DNA of 64,000 bases, taken from NCBI GenBank assembly GCA_964492065.1, contig CAZBHH010000008.1, positions 40,545-104,544 on the forward strand. Reading direction: 5' to 3'. Shown piece after piece: positions 34,748 through 44,225 of this stretch (the stretch's first letter is position 1; each line of letters begins with the position of its first letter). Position numbers and translations under genes: made by a program. The DNA is from JADKAC01 sp964492065 (lineage in GTDB: Bacteria > Bacteroidota > Bacteroidia > Chitinophagales > BACL12). The notes beneath the pieces were generated by a model, which did not search any database, had not been told where the DNA came from, and saw only the letters and a program-made list of their open reading frames with translations.

Positions 34748-37597
34748 TTACGCATGCAATTCGGCATTACTGAGGCTTTGCAATAACGTGTGCAATGCTT
34801 TGTCCACTTCGCCCGGCAATTCTATGCGCAGCGCCCTGCGAGCCCGGTGATCCAAGGCATTGAAATCGCCCATTGCCTGTGCCTTATGCAAAGTGGAAAA
34901 TCCGTAATTCTCACCCGGAATTTCCAAATCATCATCTGATTCGCCCACCAGCAACAGGAACAAACCGGTATCCGGCCCTCCTTTATGCAATTGTCCTGTC
35001 GAATGTAAATACCGGGGGCCTTCCAGCAAAGTGGTCGCCACCTTCAACGTGTCTCTCAGCATTTCCCGCCATGCCTGCAAAATTTCCCTGCGCTCATCCG
35101 TCAGCATAAAATACGGCAATATTGCGATATAATCACCTGTATTTACCAGCGAAGTAAAACTGTTAAGCAATTGATCGGGCGAATGAAATGGCGGCCTTAA
35201 TACTTTCTTCGTTATACTGCTGCCATACACGCTCATATCTTTTATTTGCAACAGCGGTGCGGAAGCCTGCATCACGCCCTCCTTGTTCCACAGTGCCAGC
35301 AAATCTCTCGTATTCTTTTTGCTCTCCTCCACGTTTGGCTGATCAAACGGATTGATGCCCATAATCAAACCGGCAATTGCAACCGCTACTTCCCATCGGT
35401 AATACTCCCCTCCCAATGCCAGCGTATTTTCCAACGGAATCCTTACTACGGGATGTCCGGCTTCTTCCAACTCTCTTAATTTGCGTTCCTGTATTTCAGA
35501 TTTTTCAGAAGCGAGGTACATGTAAACAAACAACCTGTCATTCGAATAATCGCCCGCATCGGCAAGTGATTCGCCATGCACGGGTATCAATCCCCTACCT
35601 TCCTTACCGGTACTCTCTGCAATTAATTGCTCAGCCCAAAGTCCAAAGGAATTGATTGATTCAGAAAGAATAAAGATGACTTTATTGCGTCCGTTTTTCT
35701 CACAAATTCCCATCGTTACGCCTAAATGAATTCCGGGATTGACGGCTGCAGGGACCTCCCAACAGCGCAGGCGCATCTGGTGTGCGTATTGCAATACAGC
35801 TTGTATATCCACACCTGTTAATGCCATTGGTACGAGGCCGAAATCGGACAGCGCCGCATAGCGCCCGCCGATATCCGGCGGATTGGTAAATACTTTTCTG
35901 AATTTAAATTTCTCTGCCAATTCCGTTAATGGCGTTCCGGGGTCGGTAATGGCAATACAATTGTCTCCCGGGTTTGATTTTTTTTGTTCCAGTTGTTTAT
36001 AGAAATACCGGAAAAAACTTAAAGTTTCCTGCGTACCTCCCGATTTACTGGCAACGATAAACAATGTTTTTTCAATGTCAATACTACGATCTATAGCCCG
36101 GATTGCGCCGGGGTCAGTATTGTCGAGGACGTGTAACTGCAGATACCCTTCAGCCTGCGCATAGGTGGTTCTTGCCACTTCGGAACATAAACTGCTGCCG
36201 CCCATGCCCAGCAGTACGGCGTGCGAAAAACCATCCTTAATAACTGCCTTTGCAAATTCAATTATGTCATTAGCATGCTGCGCATAATCCACCGGCAGAT
36301 CGAGCCATCCGAGGCGTTCGCTCATTGCCGATGTCTGCGCTTCATCTTTTCTCCACAGATGGGCATCTTTTTCAAACAGCAAGCGCCCGGCCTGTATCAC
36401 ATCCGTCGCATGCAGCGCTTCAGCAATTTCCGAAGCCTGATCGCCGTAGTGAATTTGCTGAATGCCGTTTGTATTACCCGTCAACTGCAACCGCTTTACC
36501 GCGAGATTTGCAATTAAATTATTGTAATCATCCATGAACTTTCTTATGCCCTCATTCTCCAGCTGCTGCGTGATAAACGCAATGTCAATACCGGCCTGTT
36601 TCAACAAACCAAACTGTGCAGTTGCAGTATCCAACCCCTGTTTTACGGTATCTTTTTTCAATGTGCCGTTTTTGGAAAATGCGACAATCGTCTTGTCCGG
36701 CAGCGTATTAATCGTATCCTCTCCGATCAGCGTATCTACATAGCGCAGTGTGTCGTACAGCGGATTCTTATTGCTCGTACTCGCCCAAAGCAGCCTTTGG
36801 GTACGGGCGCCTTTCGCTTCTAACTGCCGCCATTCTTCGCCGTTAAAAATTTCAGTATATCGCTGATAACACAACCGGGCGGTTGCAATACCCGTCTTAC
36901 CCGTCAATGTTGCAACTTGAGCCGCATGCGTATCATTTGGTATAATGTATTGCGAGAGCAATTGATCGGCGAGTGTGTCAATGCGGCTTATAAAAACACT
37001 CGCAACGGAAATTACGTTGTCCACCGGCTTGCCCTCTTGAATTCTCCTGCGTATTGCCCGGATATACGCATTCGCCACTTCTATATATCTCTCAACCGAA
37101 AACAACAAGGTGATATTAATATTGACACCTTCGTATAACATCTGCTCGATTGCGGGAATTCCTTCCTTGGTCCCCGGAATCTTAATGTGACAATTGGGCC
37201 TGCTCACCGCCCGGAACAAACGGCGGGCTTCGCGGATAGTGCCCGCGGTATCCCTTGCGAGATAAGGCGGCACTTCGAGACTTACATAACCATCAAAACC
37301 CCTGGATGCATCATACACCCCACGCAGAATATCGCATGCATCCTGTACATCTTTAATGGTAAGCGCATCATAGATTTGGGCTGCGCTTTTTCCCTCCTGT
37401 GCCATTTGACGTATTTGATCATCGTAATCCGCACTTTTGGTGATTGCCTTATTAAAAATACTCGGATTGGATGTTATCCCCCTCAATCCCTGTTGCTCAA
37501 CCCGGTCTTTTATTTCTCCCGATTTGATTTTGCCCCTGGTTAAATTATCGAGCCAATAACTCTGGCCGTATTCCAGTAATTGATTTAGTTTTTTCAT
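34748..37597 (-). CDS. Bifunctional transaldolase/glucose-6-phosphate isomerase
   Basis: 949 residues from ATG 37597 (MKKLNQLLEYGQSYWLDNL). A longer frame to 37672 only adds a non-conserved tail. Residues 1-370 are a transaldolase of the long bacterial type (TSNPSIFNKAI, HIKIPGTKEGIPAIEQML, VASVFISRIDTLADQL); the remainder is a phosphoglucose isomerase (LLGMGGSSLCSEVARTTY, FIVASKSGGTQETLSFFRY, GGRYAALSDFGLVPM). Such Tal-Pgi fusions are known in several bacterial groups, including the Bacteroidota. The fusion connects the non-oxidative branch back to glucose 6-phosphate, so with zwf, pgl and gnd the locus could run an oxidative cycle. Confidence 0.95.
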   Translation of the reverse strand: MKKLNQLLEYGQSYWLDNLTRGKIKSGEIKDRVEQQGLRGITSNPSIFNKAITKSADYDDQIRQMAQEGKSAAQIYDALTIKDVQDACDILRGVYDASRGFDGYVSLEVPPYLARDTAGTIREARRLFRAVSRPNCHIKIPGTKEGIPAIEQMLYEGVNINITLLFSVERYIEVANAYIRAIRRRIQEGKPVDNVISVASVFISRIDTLADQLLSQYIIPNDTHAAQVATLTGKTGIATARLCYQRYTEIFNGEEWRQLEAKGARTQRLLWASTSNKNPLYDTLRYVDTLIGEDTINTLPDKTIVAFSKNGTLKKDTVKQGLDTATAQFGLLKQAGIDIAFITQQLENEGIRKFMDDYNNLIANLAVKRLQLTGNTNGIQQIHYGDQASEIAEALHATDVIQAGRLLFEKDAHLWRKDEAQTSAMSERLGWLDLPVDYAQHANDIIEFAKAVIKDGFSHAVLLGMGGSSLCSEVARTTYAQAEGYLQLHVLDNTDPGAIRAIDRSIDIEKTLFIVASKSGGTQETLSFFRYFYKQLEQKKSNPGDNCIAITDPGTPLTELAEKFKFRKVFTNPPDIGGRYAALSDFGLVPMALTGVDIQAVLQYAHQMRLRCWEVPAAVNPGIHLGVTMGICEKNGRNKVIFILSESINSFGLWAEQLIAESTGKEGRGLIPVHGESLADAGDYSNDRLFVYMYLASEKSEIQERKLRELEEAGHPVVRIPLENTLALGGEYYRWEVAVAIAGLIMGINPFDQPNVEESKKNTRDLLALWNKEGVMQASAPLLQIKDMSVYGSSITKKVLRPPFHSPDQLLNSFTSLVNTGDYIAILPYFMLTDERREILQAWREMLRDTLKVATTLLEGPRYLHSTGQLHKGGPDTGLFLLLVGESDDDLEIPGENYGFSTLHKAQAMGDFNALDHRARRALRIELPGEVDKALHTLLQSLSNAELHA

Positions 37598-37757
37598 TGT
37601 ACATTTATTTTCAGTGAATACTTTTCTCAATGCATACCTCAACTTCTGAAGTTGTAAACTCATGTAAAACACTTAATACAGGAACCGCCTGCGGATTGTT
37701 ATATGTCCTGCCACAGCGGATTGTATCACATCCCGGTTGCATATGGTGTCATTTTAA

Positions 37758-38234
37758 TTATTTCAGATGCGAGCGCAGCATCCAGGCGGTTTTATCGTGC
37801 TGTTCCATCAGGCCGGTAATAAAATCACTGATATCTGCCGCATTGTCGTCATCGGCAACCGATTCAATATGCTGCCTGATAAATTGGATGATGCTCTCAT
37901 AGTCTTCGAGCAAATCGGCATAGTAAGCAAGACTGCTGTTATTCTTTAATTGCCTTTCCGCCAGGTGTGTCAACTCCAGGTATTTTTGCAGTTGTGCGGG
38001 AACGTAATGACCGAGTGTGCGGATTCTCTCAGCAACTGTATCAACTATTTCCTGCTGCTGATTATACAGCGTCTCTAAAAAGCTATGGGCAGCGTGAAAA
38101 TCCGGTCCTTCTATGTTCCAATGTGCATTCAGTATTTTCGAATACAACACAAATTCATCGGCCAATAATTTTGATAACATGATCGCAACCTCCTGCCGGT
38201 GGTCTGCGGTAATTCCAATATTTGTCTTTCTCAT
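37758..38234 (-). CDS. dps: Dps-type ferritin
   Basis: 158 residues from ATG 38234. The Dps ferroxidase site is visible: KILNAHWNIEGPDFHAAHSFLETLYNQ split over two helices, with the His, Asp and Glu ligands supplied by neighbouring subunits. It binds DNA or stores iron and consumes peroxide. It lies between the HAD-RpiB fusion and tal-pgi on the same strand, so oxidative stress protection is linked to NADPH production. Confidence 0.9.
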   Translation of the reverse strand: MRKTNIGITADHRQEVAIMLSKLLADEFVLYSKILNAHWNIEGPDFHAAHSFLETLYNQQQEIVDTVAERIRTLGHYVPAQLQKYLELTHLAERQLKNNSSLAYYADLLEDYESIIQFIRQHIESVADDDNAADISDFITGLMEQHDKTAWMLRSHLK

Positions 38235-38285
38235 TGTCAACTTATTTGAAGTATTTTATTAATATATTTATATGCTTTCCCGTTT

Positions 38286-39428
38286 TTACTTTCGGATATT
38301 TTCCAGCAAGTCCACTTTATGCAGCCTCCGGATAAATCGCTCTTCCTCTTTAAACCGTGCGTTTAAAAACAATTCGACCAATGTCCATGCCCTGGCCGGG
38401 CTGGTGATATTTCCGCCGAGGCAAATGATATTCATGGCATCGTCTTCAACTCCCTGTTGCGCCGGAAAGGCATCGGTGATTAAAGCAGCACGCACCCCGT
38501 CGATTTTATTGGCGGTAATACAAGCGCCGACGCCGCTGCCACAGATAGCGATGCCCCTGGAAATTTCACCCTTGGCCACTGCCTGCGACAGCGGAATAAC
38601 GTAATCCGGATAATCATCGCCTTTGTTGTACTGAAAGGCTCCAAAATCTACGACCGGATAGCCCGCAGCCGCCAGCCTTTCAAGCAGATATCCTTTCAAT
38701 TCAAAACCGCCGTGATCGGAGGCGATGCCGACTTGTTTCAGGTTGGCGCCGCCATCATTTGCAACCGCTGCCAGGTTATGGATATCCGGCCGTTTTGCAA
38801 CTGCTTCCGGCAGCGATAAGCCGAGGCGTGCCAGAGCCTGCACCGTTGTGATACTGTCTGTATGGTGAATACTCGCAATCCCCAGGCCGGAGGCAATTTG
38901 CACATACAACTCCACATCATCCACATATGCGATTTTCTCTTTAGGCACTTGTGCCCCATCCAATGCGATTTGAAAAATGGTTGTGTCCGGCTTTCTCGCC
39001 TTTACATAACACGACGAAACAAAAAAATCGAATACCTCATTCAGCCGGAATGTCTTAATGCGGTATGCATTTATTTCTCTCGCTTCATTACTTACTGCAA
39101 TGACCTTTAAGCCGTAGTGGGCCTTCAATTTTTTAATAAATGCAATCATTCCCGGGTATGGATACGACAGCGAAAACATGTAATCCTTAAATGCCTGGCG
39201 GGAGAAGTTCCTATCGGTATAAAAAATCACATGATTTAAATAATCATCGAGCGTAATATTTCCCAACTCGTAAACGGGAAACATCTTTGCATGCAGATCC
39301 TGGAAGGTATCCCAATCGAGTGCAAACTTTTCGGCTGCTTTTTTTCTGAATTCCCTTCCCCAACCTTTGGATAACAATACACCGCCAATATCTAAAAACA
39401 AGGCGCTTATATTTTTTGATTGTTGCAT
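38286..39428 (-). CDS. Fusion of a HAD hydrolase and ribose-5-phosphate isomerase B
   Basis: 380 residues in two parts. Residues 1-205 are a HAD-IA phosphatase: motif I ALFLDIGGVLL (nucleophile Asp12), motif II VIAVSNE, the Lys in VKARKPD and motif IV AYVDDVELYV. Residues about 230-375 are RpiB/LacA-like: VGIASDHGGFELKGYL, DYPDYVIPL, AICGSGVGACITANKIDG with the catalytic Cys, and ALITDAFPAQQGVEDDAMN. RpiB is usually a stand-alone protein of about 150 residues. It heads the pentose phosphate block and supplies the ribulose/ribose 5-phosphate isomerase; the phosphatase half may act on a pentose phosphate or a damaged side product, which is speculative. Confidence 0.88.
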   Translation of the reverse strand: MQQSKNISALFLDIGGVLLSKGWGREFRKKAAEKFALDWDTFQDLHAKMFPVYELGNITLDDYLNHVIFYTDRNFSRQAFKDYMFSLSYPYPGMIAFIKKLKAHYGLKVIAVSNEAREINAYRIKTFRLNEVFDFFVSSCYVKARKPDTTIFQIALDGAQVPKEKIAYVDDVELYVQIASGLGIASIHHTDSITTVQALARLGLSLPEAVAKRPDIHNLAAVANDGGANLKQVGIASDHGGFELKGYLLERLAAAGYPVVDFGAFQYNKGDDYPDYVIPLSQAVAKGEISRGIAICGSGVGACITANKIDGVRAALITDAFPAQQGVEDDAMNIICLGGNITSPARAWTLVELFLNARFKEEERFIRRLHKVDLLENIRK

Positions 39429-39748
39429 GTACTTCGATTTAATTGTGAAATGGTTATGGAAGCAATTTCCTGCATCCTATGAATCTTGGCGTTATTGTAG
39501 TTGGAGAGGCGGGAGTGTCTCTTCAAACAATACATATGCATCCGGGATATAACCACGCATATACAAACCATAAAAGCGGTGAATTGTTTGATTGTGAAGA
39601 AGCGCAACCGGTCCAACCCGGAAATCAAAAGGGCGGGACATGTTATACAATCGGATATTTCCCGCACTGCAATTGTATCGCCGATGATGTAACGGCGGCA
39701 GTGCATTAACAACTTTAACACATGCAAGTACTGGGATTTCCAACTACA
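39429..39748. other. Non-coding stretch upstream of the pentose phosphate block
   Basis: 320 bp between the 5' end of the HAD-RpiB gene and the 3' end of the SDR gene. Short frames exist on both strands but none resembles a known protein. It should hold the promoter of the pentose phosphate genes, although no clear TAnnTTTG box was found in the right place. No terminator hairpin was recognised. Confidence 0.4.
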
Positions 39749-41245
39749 TCACTTGGAAACCTGGGGCTTTCGGATGATACTTTTTTTGTAGGCTTTATTG
39801 CTTTTTCCCGCTATATTTTTCAGCATATTTCTGAAAATAAAATAGTGGAACGGCAGCATGGCATACCAATAATTGCGCCCCATAATACCCCGGGGCCTGA
39901 ACGTGGCCGTCTGTTTCAGTATGCATCGGTTTTTACTTTGTACTATTGAAAATTCAAGCCATGCTTCACCGGGTAATTTCATTTCGGCAAATAACAGCAG
40001 TCGGTTGTTTTTTCTGTCGGCGAGCAGTACCCGCCAAAAATCGAGCGCATCGCCGGTTTCGATATCCACATCGCTTCTCCTGCCCCGGCTCAGCCCCACA
40101 CCCCCGACTATTTTATCTAACAGCCCGCGGATTTTCCACAACCTGTCGGCATAATGCCACCCGTTCTCACCGCCAATTCCGAAAAAGCGTTTCGCCACTT
40201 CTTCCACTTCGCTCTTATCTATTTCAATCCATTTGCGGTCCACGTAACAACCGTTCACCGGCACTTCAATATACTGGCTCACATCCAGGTTGCTGAGACT
40301 GCTGGATGCGGCATCTTTCCAACTCGATATGACCATGTTTTGATTGATGCGTTCGAATGCCATGCGGATGGCATCCTTATACGTGATCAATTCCTGCGGG
40401 ATAATTTCACGTATTGAAAATTCTTTACAGACGACATCGTGTCGCATGCTTTGCACTAATTGCCGGGCGATGGTAATATTTGCCGAAGTGGTAAAGTAGA
40501 GCCAGTCGGCAGACAGGTTGGGAAAGGGCACCGGCAGCGTAAAGATGTAGCGTTTATAACCACGTACTTCGGCAAAGTCCAGTAGTATTTGTTTATAGGA
40601 TAACACATCTGGCCCGCCGATTTCAAATGTGCGTGAAAACGTTTTTACGTTGAGCAGGCAGAGATGCAAGTAATTTATCACATTGCGAATGGCTATCGGC
40701 TGGCAAAGTGAATTCAGCCACCTGGGCGCTATCATCACAGGAATCTTTTCTGTCAGGTCGCGGATTATTTCAAAGGAGATACTTCCCGAACCGACGATTA
40801 TTCCCGCTTCAAATATGGTGTATGGAATACCCGAATTGATAAAGATATCCTTCACCGTCTTGCGTGCGTGCAGATGCCTCGACAGCACTTTTTCATTGCT
40901 GATGCCGCTGAGATAAATAATCTGTTTCACCTGCGTCAGCGACGCCACCAGCACAAAACACCCCGCCGACCTGGCTTCGTATTCCTTCAGCGTTGTCAGT
41001 GTATCGCCCAGCGAATGAATCAGGTAATAGGCCGCATCAAATTGTTTTTTATGAAAGTGCTGAATCGCATTTTCGGGATGCAGGAAATCGAACTCGATGA
41101 CTTCCACTTTTTCGAGTACATCCTGTGCGGGCACGAAGCGGTTTTTATCACGCACTACACAGGTTACCTCATGGCCTGCCTCTACCAGCACGGGTAAAAT
41201 CCGCATACCGATATATCCATTTGCCCCGGTTAATAAAATGCGCAT
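39749..41245 (-). CDS. SDR-type NAD(P)-binding protein with DUF2867-like C-terminus
   Basis: 498 residues. The N-terminal Rossmann fold reads MRILLTGANGYIGMRILPVL and continues as an atypical short-chain dehydrogenase (YYLIHSLG, IIYLSGISNE, FEAGIIVGSGSISFEII). The C-terminal 160 residues (WHYADRLWKIRGLLDKIVGG, DALDFWRVL, RGIMGRNYWYAMLPFHYFIF) match the DUF2867 pattern seen in such fusions. The substrate is unknown. It is the last gene of the moaA group, 13 bp downstream of moaA. Confidence 0.8.
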   Translation of the reverse strand: MRILLTGANGYIGMRILPVLVEAGHEVTCVVRDKNRFVPAQDVLEKVEVIEFDFLHPENAIQHFHKKQFDAAYYLIHSLGDTLTTLKEYEARSAGCFVLVASLTQVKQIIYLSGISNEKVLSRHLHARKTVKDIFINSGIPYTIFEAGIIVGSGSISFEIIRDLTEKIPVMIAPRWLNSLCQPIAIRNVINYLHLCLLNVKTFSRTFEIGGPDVLSYKQILLDFAEVRGYKRYIFTLPVPFPNLSADWLYFTTSANITIARQLVQSMRHDVVCKEFSIREIIPQELITYKDAIRMAFERINQNMVISSWKDAASSSLSNLDVSQYIEVPVNGCYVDRKWIEIDKSEVEEVAKRFFGIGGENGWHYADRLWKIRGLLDKIVGGVGLSRGRRSDVDIETGDALDFWRVLLADRKNNRLLLFAEMKLPGEAWLEFSIVQSKNRCILKQTATFRPRGIMGRNYWYAMLPFHYFIFRNMLKNIAGKSNKAYKKSIIRKPQVSK

Positions 41246-41258
41246 AGCACGAAATTAA

Positions 41259-42242
41259 CTAACCGCCGATATGAATCATGCTGCGGTTATTGATTTTATC
41301 AATATCCAGCTCGCCGTCCAGCGTGGTAATCTGGCCGCCGAGTTTCTCCTCTTTTGCCCAGACGCATTGCCGTATCAACGGCGTAATATCCTTACCGCTT
41401 CGCAATGCGGTGAGAATATCGGTTTCGGTTTTTGAGAACAGGCAGTTTTTCATTTTGCCATCGGTGGTTAATCGCAGGCGATTGCATCCGCCGCAAAACG
41501 GATCGCTCATCGTAGTTATAAAGGCGAAGGTGCCTTGATATCCCGGGACAAAATACTTTTTGGCCGTGTCGTGCGCATCATCGGGTAATTTCTGAAATTC
41601 GTATTGCTGTGCAATGGCATCCAGCATTTCCCGGTAAGAGAACACTTTGTCGCGGCTCCAGTCGTTGCCGGCAAACGGCATAAACTCGATGAAGCGGATG
41701 TGAAGCGGGAAGTCTTTCGTCCATAAAATGAAACTGCCCAGTTCATTCTCATTGATGCCCTTCATCACTACCACATTTAACTTCACATGGAACTGATGCT
41801 GCAGCAACAGATAAATATTATCTACGATACGGTTGAATTCATCCCGCCGGGTAATGGTATAAAATTTCTCACGCTTCACAGTATCCAGACTCACATTGAC
41901 TGATTTGATGCCTGCGCTTTTAAAAATATCGATAAACCTGTCGACAAAAACGCCGTTGGTGCTAATGGCCAATTCAACGGGATATTTCGACAGGCGTTCA
42001 ATAATTTCGCCTGCATCCTTTCGCACCAGCGGTTCTCCGCCGGTGAGCCGGATTTTTTTTACGCCCTCGTTTACAAACACGGCGGCAATACGGTCGATTT
42101 CATCGGCACTCATCCGCGGGGCGCCGGCAAAGTATCCCTTTGGCAAATCGACGGGATTGCAATATGCACAGCGCAGGTTACATTTATCCGTAAGGGAAAT
42201 GCGCAGGTAATCGTGTATCCTGTTAAACGAATCGGTAAGCAT
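41259..42242 (-). CDS. moaA: GTP 3',8-cyclase MoaA (molybdenum cofactor biosynthesis)
   Basis: 327 residues of the radical SAM family. The N-terminal cluster site is DKCNLRCAYCNP (Cys21, Cys25, Cys28) and the C-terminal cluster site is DPFCGGCNRLRLTTDGKMKNC. The protein ends in Gly-Gly, which MoaA needs for activity. It makes the first pterin intermediate of the molybdenum cofactor that NarG requires, which explains its place in the nitrate reductase region. It is 11 bp after the hemerythrin gene. The other moa/moe genes are not in the window. Confidence 0.95.
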   Translation of the reverse strand: MLTDSFNRIHDYLRISLTDKCNLRCAYCNPVDLPKGYFAGAPRMSADEIDRIAAVFVNEGVKKIRLTGGEPLVRKDAGEIIERLSKYPVELAISTNGVFVDRFIDIFKSAGIKSVNVSLDTVKREKFYTITRRDEFNRIVDNIYLLLQHQFHVKLNVVVMKGINENELGSFILWTKDFPLHIRFIEFMPFAGNDWSRDKVFSYREMLDAIAQQYEFQKLPDDAHDTAKKYFVPGYQGTFAFITTMSDPFCGGCNRLRLTTDGKMKNCLFSKTETDILTALRSGKDITPLIRQCVWAKEEKLGGQITTLDGELDIDKINNRSMIHIGG

Positions 42243-42253
42243 ACAAGCGCTTG

Positions 42254-42961
42254 CTATTTTACTGCCTGTTTTTCCAAATCAATAGAAAAGTATTTTTTAA
42301 ACTTCCGGGTAATTTCTTCATAATCGCCGTCGGTTAAATATTTATGCGCCATCGGGAACGCCACGTTTTCTTCCCTGAAAATATGCAGTCTCAGCAGCTC
42401 TATCAATGCCAACCCCTGTTCAATGGCTGTATCCATCAGCAGCGCATGTGAAACCACATCGGTGAGGCGTGAAGAGATACCCATCAAACTGAAAGTGAGT
42501 GTTGCCATCTCCATCATTTTGATATGGTCGTGTTCCAGGAGGTCAATTGCCGTTTCGGGAGTTGGGCCGATTCCGCATTCGCCATTTTCAATCATGCGGT
42601 CGTGAATGTAGGGAAACAGGATGCGCTCCTCTTTCAGATTATGCGGCACGATATTATTATCCAGGAATTCGAAGAAAGATCCCAATGAACTGCTTCTGCC
42701 TTTGCTAATGCCCTCCTGCCGAATCTCCAGCAAGGTCTTCTCAAATTCATCGAGTTTATCCCGTGTTGCCTGGTGCTCGTCAATCATCATGCGGAAAGCT
42801 ATGTGTAATTCATCGTACGGCACTGCTTCCACACCCTGCGGCTGGTAGGCTTCGGGTGGCGCCATCGGTGAATATACAGGGTCTTCGCCGGCATCTTTCT
42901 CGACAAATCGCTTTATATAATCGGGGTTTTTATGTTCAGATTTTTCAAAAATGTTGTTCAT
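42254..42961 (-). CDS. Hemerythrin-domain protein
   Basis: 235 residues. After a polar N-terminal 50 residues comes a four-helix HHE domain with the iron-ligand pattern: His in IDEHQATRDKL, His/Glu in NNIVPHNLKEERILFPYIHD, His in LLEHDHIKMM, and the closing LRLHIFREENVAFPMAHKYL. Hemerythrins of this type bind oxygen or nitric oxide at a di-iron site. It lies directly upstream of moaA in a nitrate respiration locus, so a role in NO or redox sensing or protection of Mo-cofactor synthesis is plausible. Confidence 0.88.
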   Translation of the reverse strand: MNNIFEKSEHKNPDYIKRFVEKDAGEDPVYSPMAPPEAYQPQGVEAVPYDELHIAFRMMIDEHQATRDKLDEFEKTLLEIRQEGISKGRSSSLGSFFEFLDNNIVPHNLKEERILFPYIHDRMIENGECGIGPTPETAIDLLEHDHIKMMEMATLTFSLMGISSRLTDVVSHALLMDTAIEQGLALIELLRLHIFREENVAFPMAHKYLTDGDYEEITRKFKKYFSIDLEKQAVK

Positions 42962-43034
42962 AATTTTTCTTTTTTAACGGTGAATAAAGTAACGATTTTC
43001 TTTGAATACTACAGATGACAAAAATCTCCTGTTA

Positions 43035-44144
43035 TTATTTTTTCATATTGTTGATTTTCAATTGTACCCGCCTGGCCTCTGCGATAAAATGGCGTATCAA
43101 GCCGAAGAATGTAGCCGACCATGCGATAAATGCTATGTAAATAAACGCATTGTAGAAATAATGTAAAAAAGGGATATCCAGGGCCTGCGACATCCGGAAC
43201 GTACACACGGCGTACATTCCCTGGGGGAAAACGGCGCCCCAGTATAATGAATCGTATTTCAGCGGGTACTTTTTATAAATATGGCGCCAAATAGCGAGTA
43301 TAATCAGCATGGGTATCCACCATGTGCCGGTTGCCCAGTAAAAAACGGTAAAGCCTTTGAGAAACGGCTGCAGCGAATCGAGCAAGGGCGCATCGGGCGC
43401 ATTGATAATCAATACGGATCCCGCCAGGGTGGAAATTGCCATAGCGCCCATATTAATCCAATAGGGCGGCGCCAGGTCGCCGGGGGAAAATTTAAAAAAC
43501 GTATAACGGTAAAAGATCAGCGAGATCATCCAGATGTAAAACATGCCGCCCCACAGCCACATTGAAAAGGCAAAAAAGTTTACCTCGATGCGGTAGGGTT
43601 GCGTAATATGCGAAGCGATCAGTGCGCTGAGAATGGATACGGATTGCGTTGCGACGATGGCGGTGAGCCACCCGCCGGTGATTCCGCGGTCGAGTGTCGG
43701 TTTGTCCTGCTTAATCGTTAGCGTGGTAAATACGGCATAGGTGAGCAGCAGCCACAATAAAATCCCGAAGATCAATAAGACCAATGCCACTTCTATTAAC
43801 TCGAACATGATGAGGTATTGAATCCCCAATACGCAGGTACCTGCCACAATGGTAAAAAATCCCGTCCCCAACATGTGGTCGGTTAAATCCCTGAACAATA
43901 TCTTGCCATACCACAATAAACGCAGCACAGTAAGTGTACACATTACTATGTAGAAGATATTGTTGAGAACAAACAGCACATCGGCCAGCCAATGATTGCT
44001 CATCAGGAAGATCCCCGTGGAGATGATGCCCGTTGCCATCACGATTGCAAAATAGGCGGGAGAAAGATGTTTCACCCCTTTCCTGAACTCTTCCGTTATT
44101 ATCCCAAATGAAGAGATTTGCCGAGTATGGTTATTTACCTCCAA
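43035..44144 (-). CDS. TDT/SLAC1-family (TehA-like) anion channel or transporter
   Basis: 369 residues with about ten membrane helices. The family opening LSPAYFAIVMATGIISTGIFL and the end FRMSQALDIPFLHYFYNAFIYIAF match TehA-like proteins. The family includes dicarboxylate and tellurite transporters and the plant SLAC1 nitrate/chloride channels. In a nitrate reductase locus, passage of nitrate or nitrite is a reasonable guess. The start is uncertain: TTG at 44144 gives the longest form, and a GTG about 23 codons later, preceded by AGGAAAGGG, is equally good. It is separated from narK by a terminator. Confidence 0.82.
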   Translation of the reverse strand: MEVNNHTRQISSFGIITEEFRKGVKHLSPAYFAIVMATGIISTGIFLMSNHWLADVLFVLNNIFYIVMCTLTVLRLLWYGKILFRDLTDHMLGTGFFTIVAGTCVLGIQYLIMFELIEVALVLLIFGILLWLLLTYAVFTTLTIKQDKPTLDRGITGGWLTAIVATQSVSILSALIASHITQPYRIEVNFFAFSMWLWGGMFYIWMISLIFYRYTFFKFSPGDLAPPYWINMGAMAISTLAGSVLIINAPDAPLLDSLQPFLKGFTVFYWATGTWWIPMLIILAIWRHIYKKYPLKYDSLYWGAVFPQGMYAVCTFRMSQALDIPFLHYFYNAFIYIAFIAWSATFFGLIRHFIAEARRVQLKINNMKK

Positions 44145-44155
44145 ATTACCTGGTA

Positions 44156-44178
44156 TAAAAATCCGGCAACTACCGGAT
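44156..44178 (-). terminator. Intrinsic terminator between narK and the TDT gene
   Basis: Read on the minus strand, a 6-bp GC-rich stem (ATCCGG and CCGGAT, 44161-44178) with a 6-base loop is followed at once by a run of five Ts. It lies 48 bp beyond the narK stop, so it probably ends the nar operon and leaves the TDT-hemerythrin-moaA-SDR group with its own or read-through transcription. Confidence 0.75.
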
Positions 44179-44225
44179 AAACACTTGAATATACAACATT
44201 CAATTCCGTAATGAAATTAATGTTA

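Noticed and set aside
37598..37672. Upstream extension of the tal-pgi frame
   Set aside because: The added 25 residues do not fit a transaldolase N-terminus; MKKLNQLLEYGQS is the family start.
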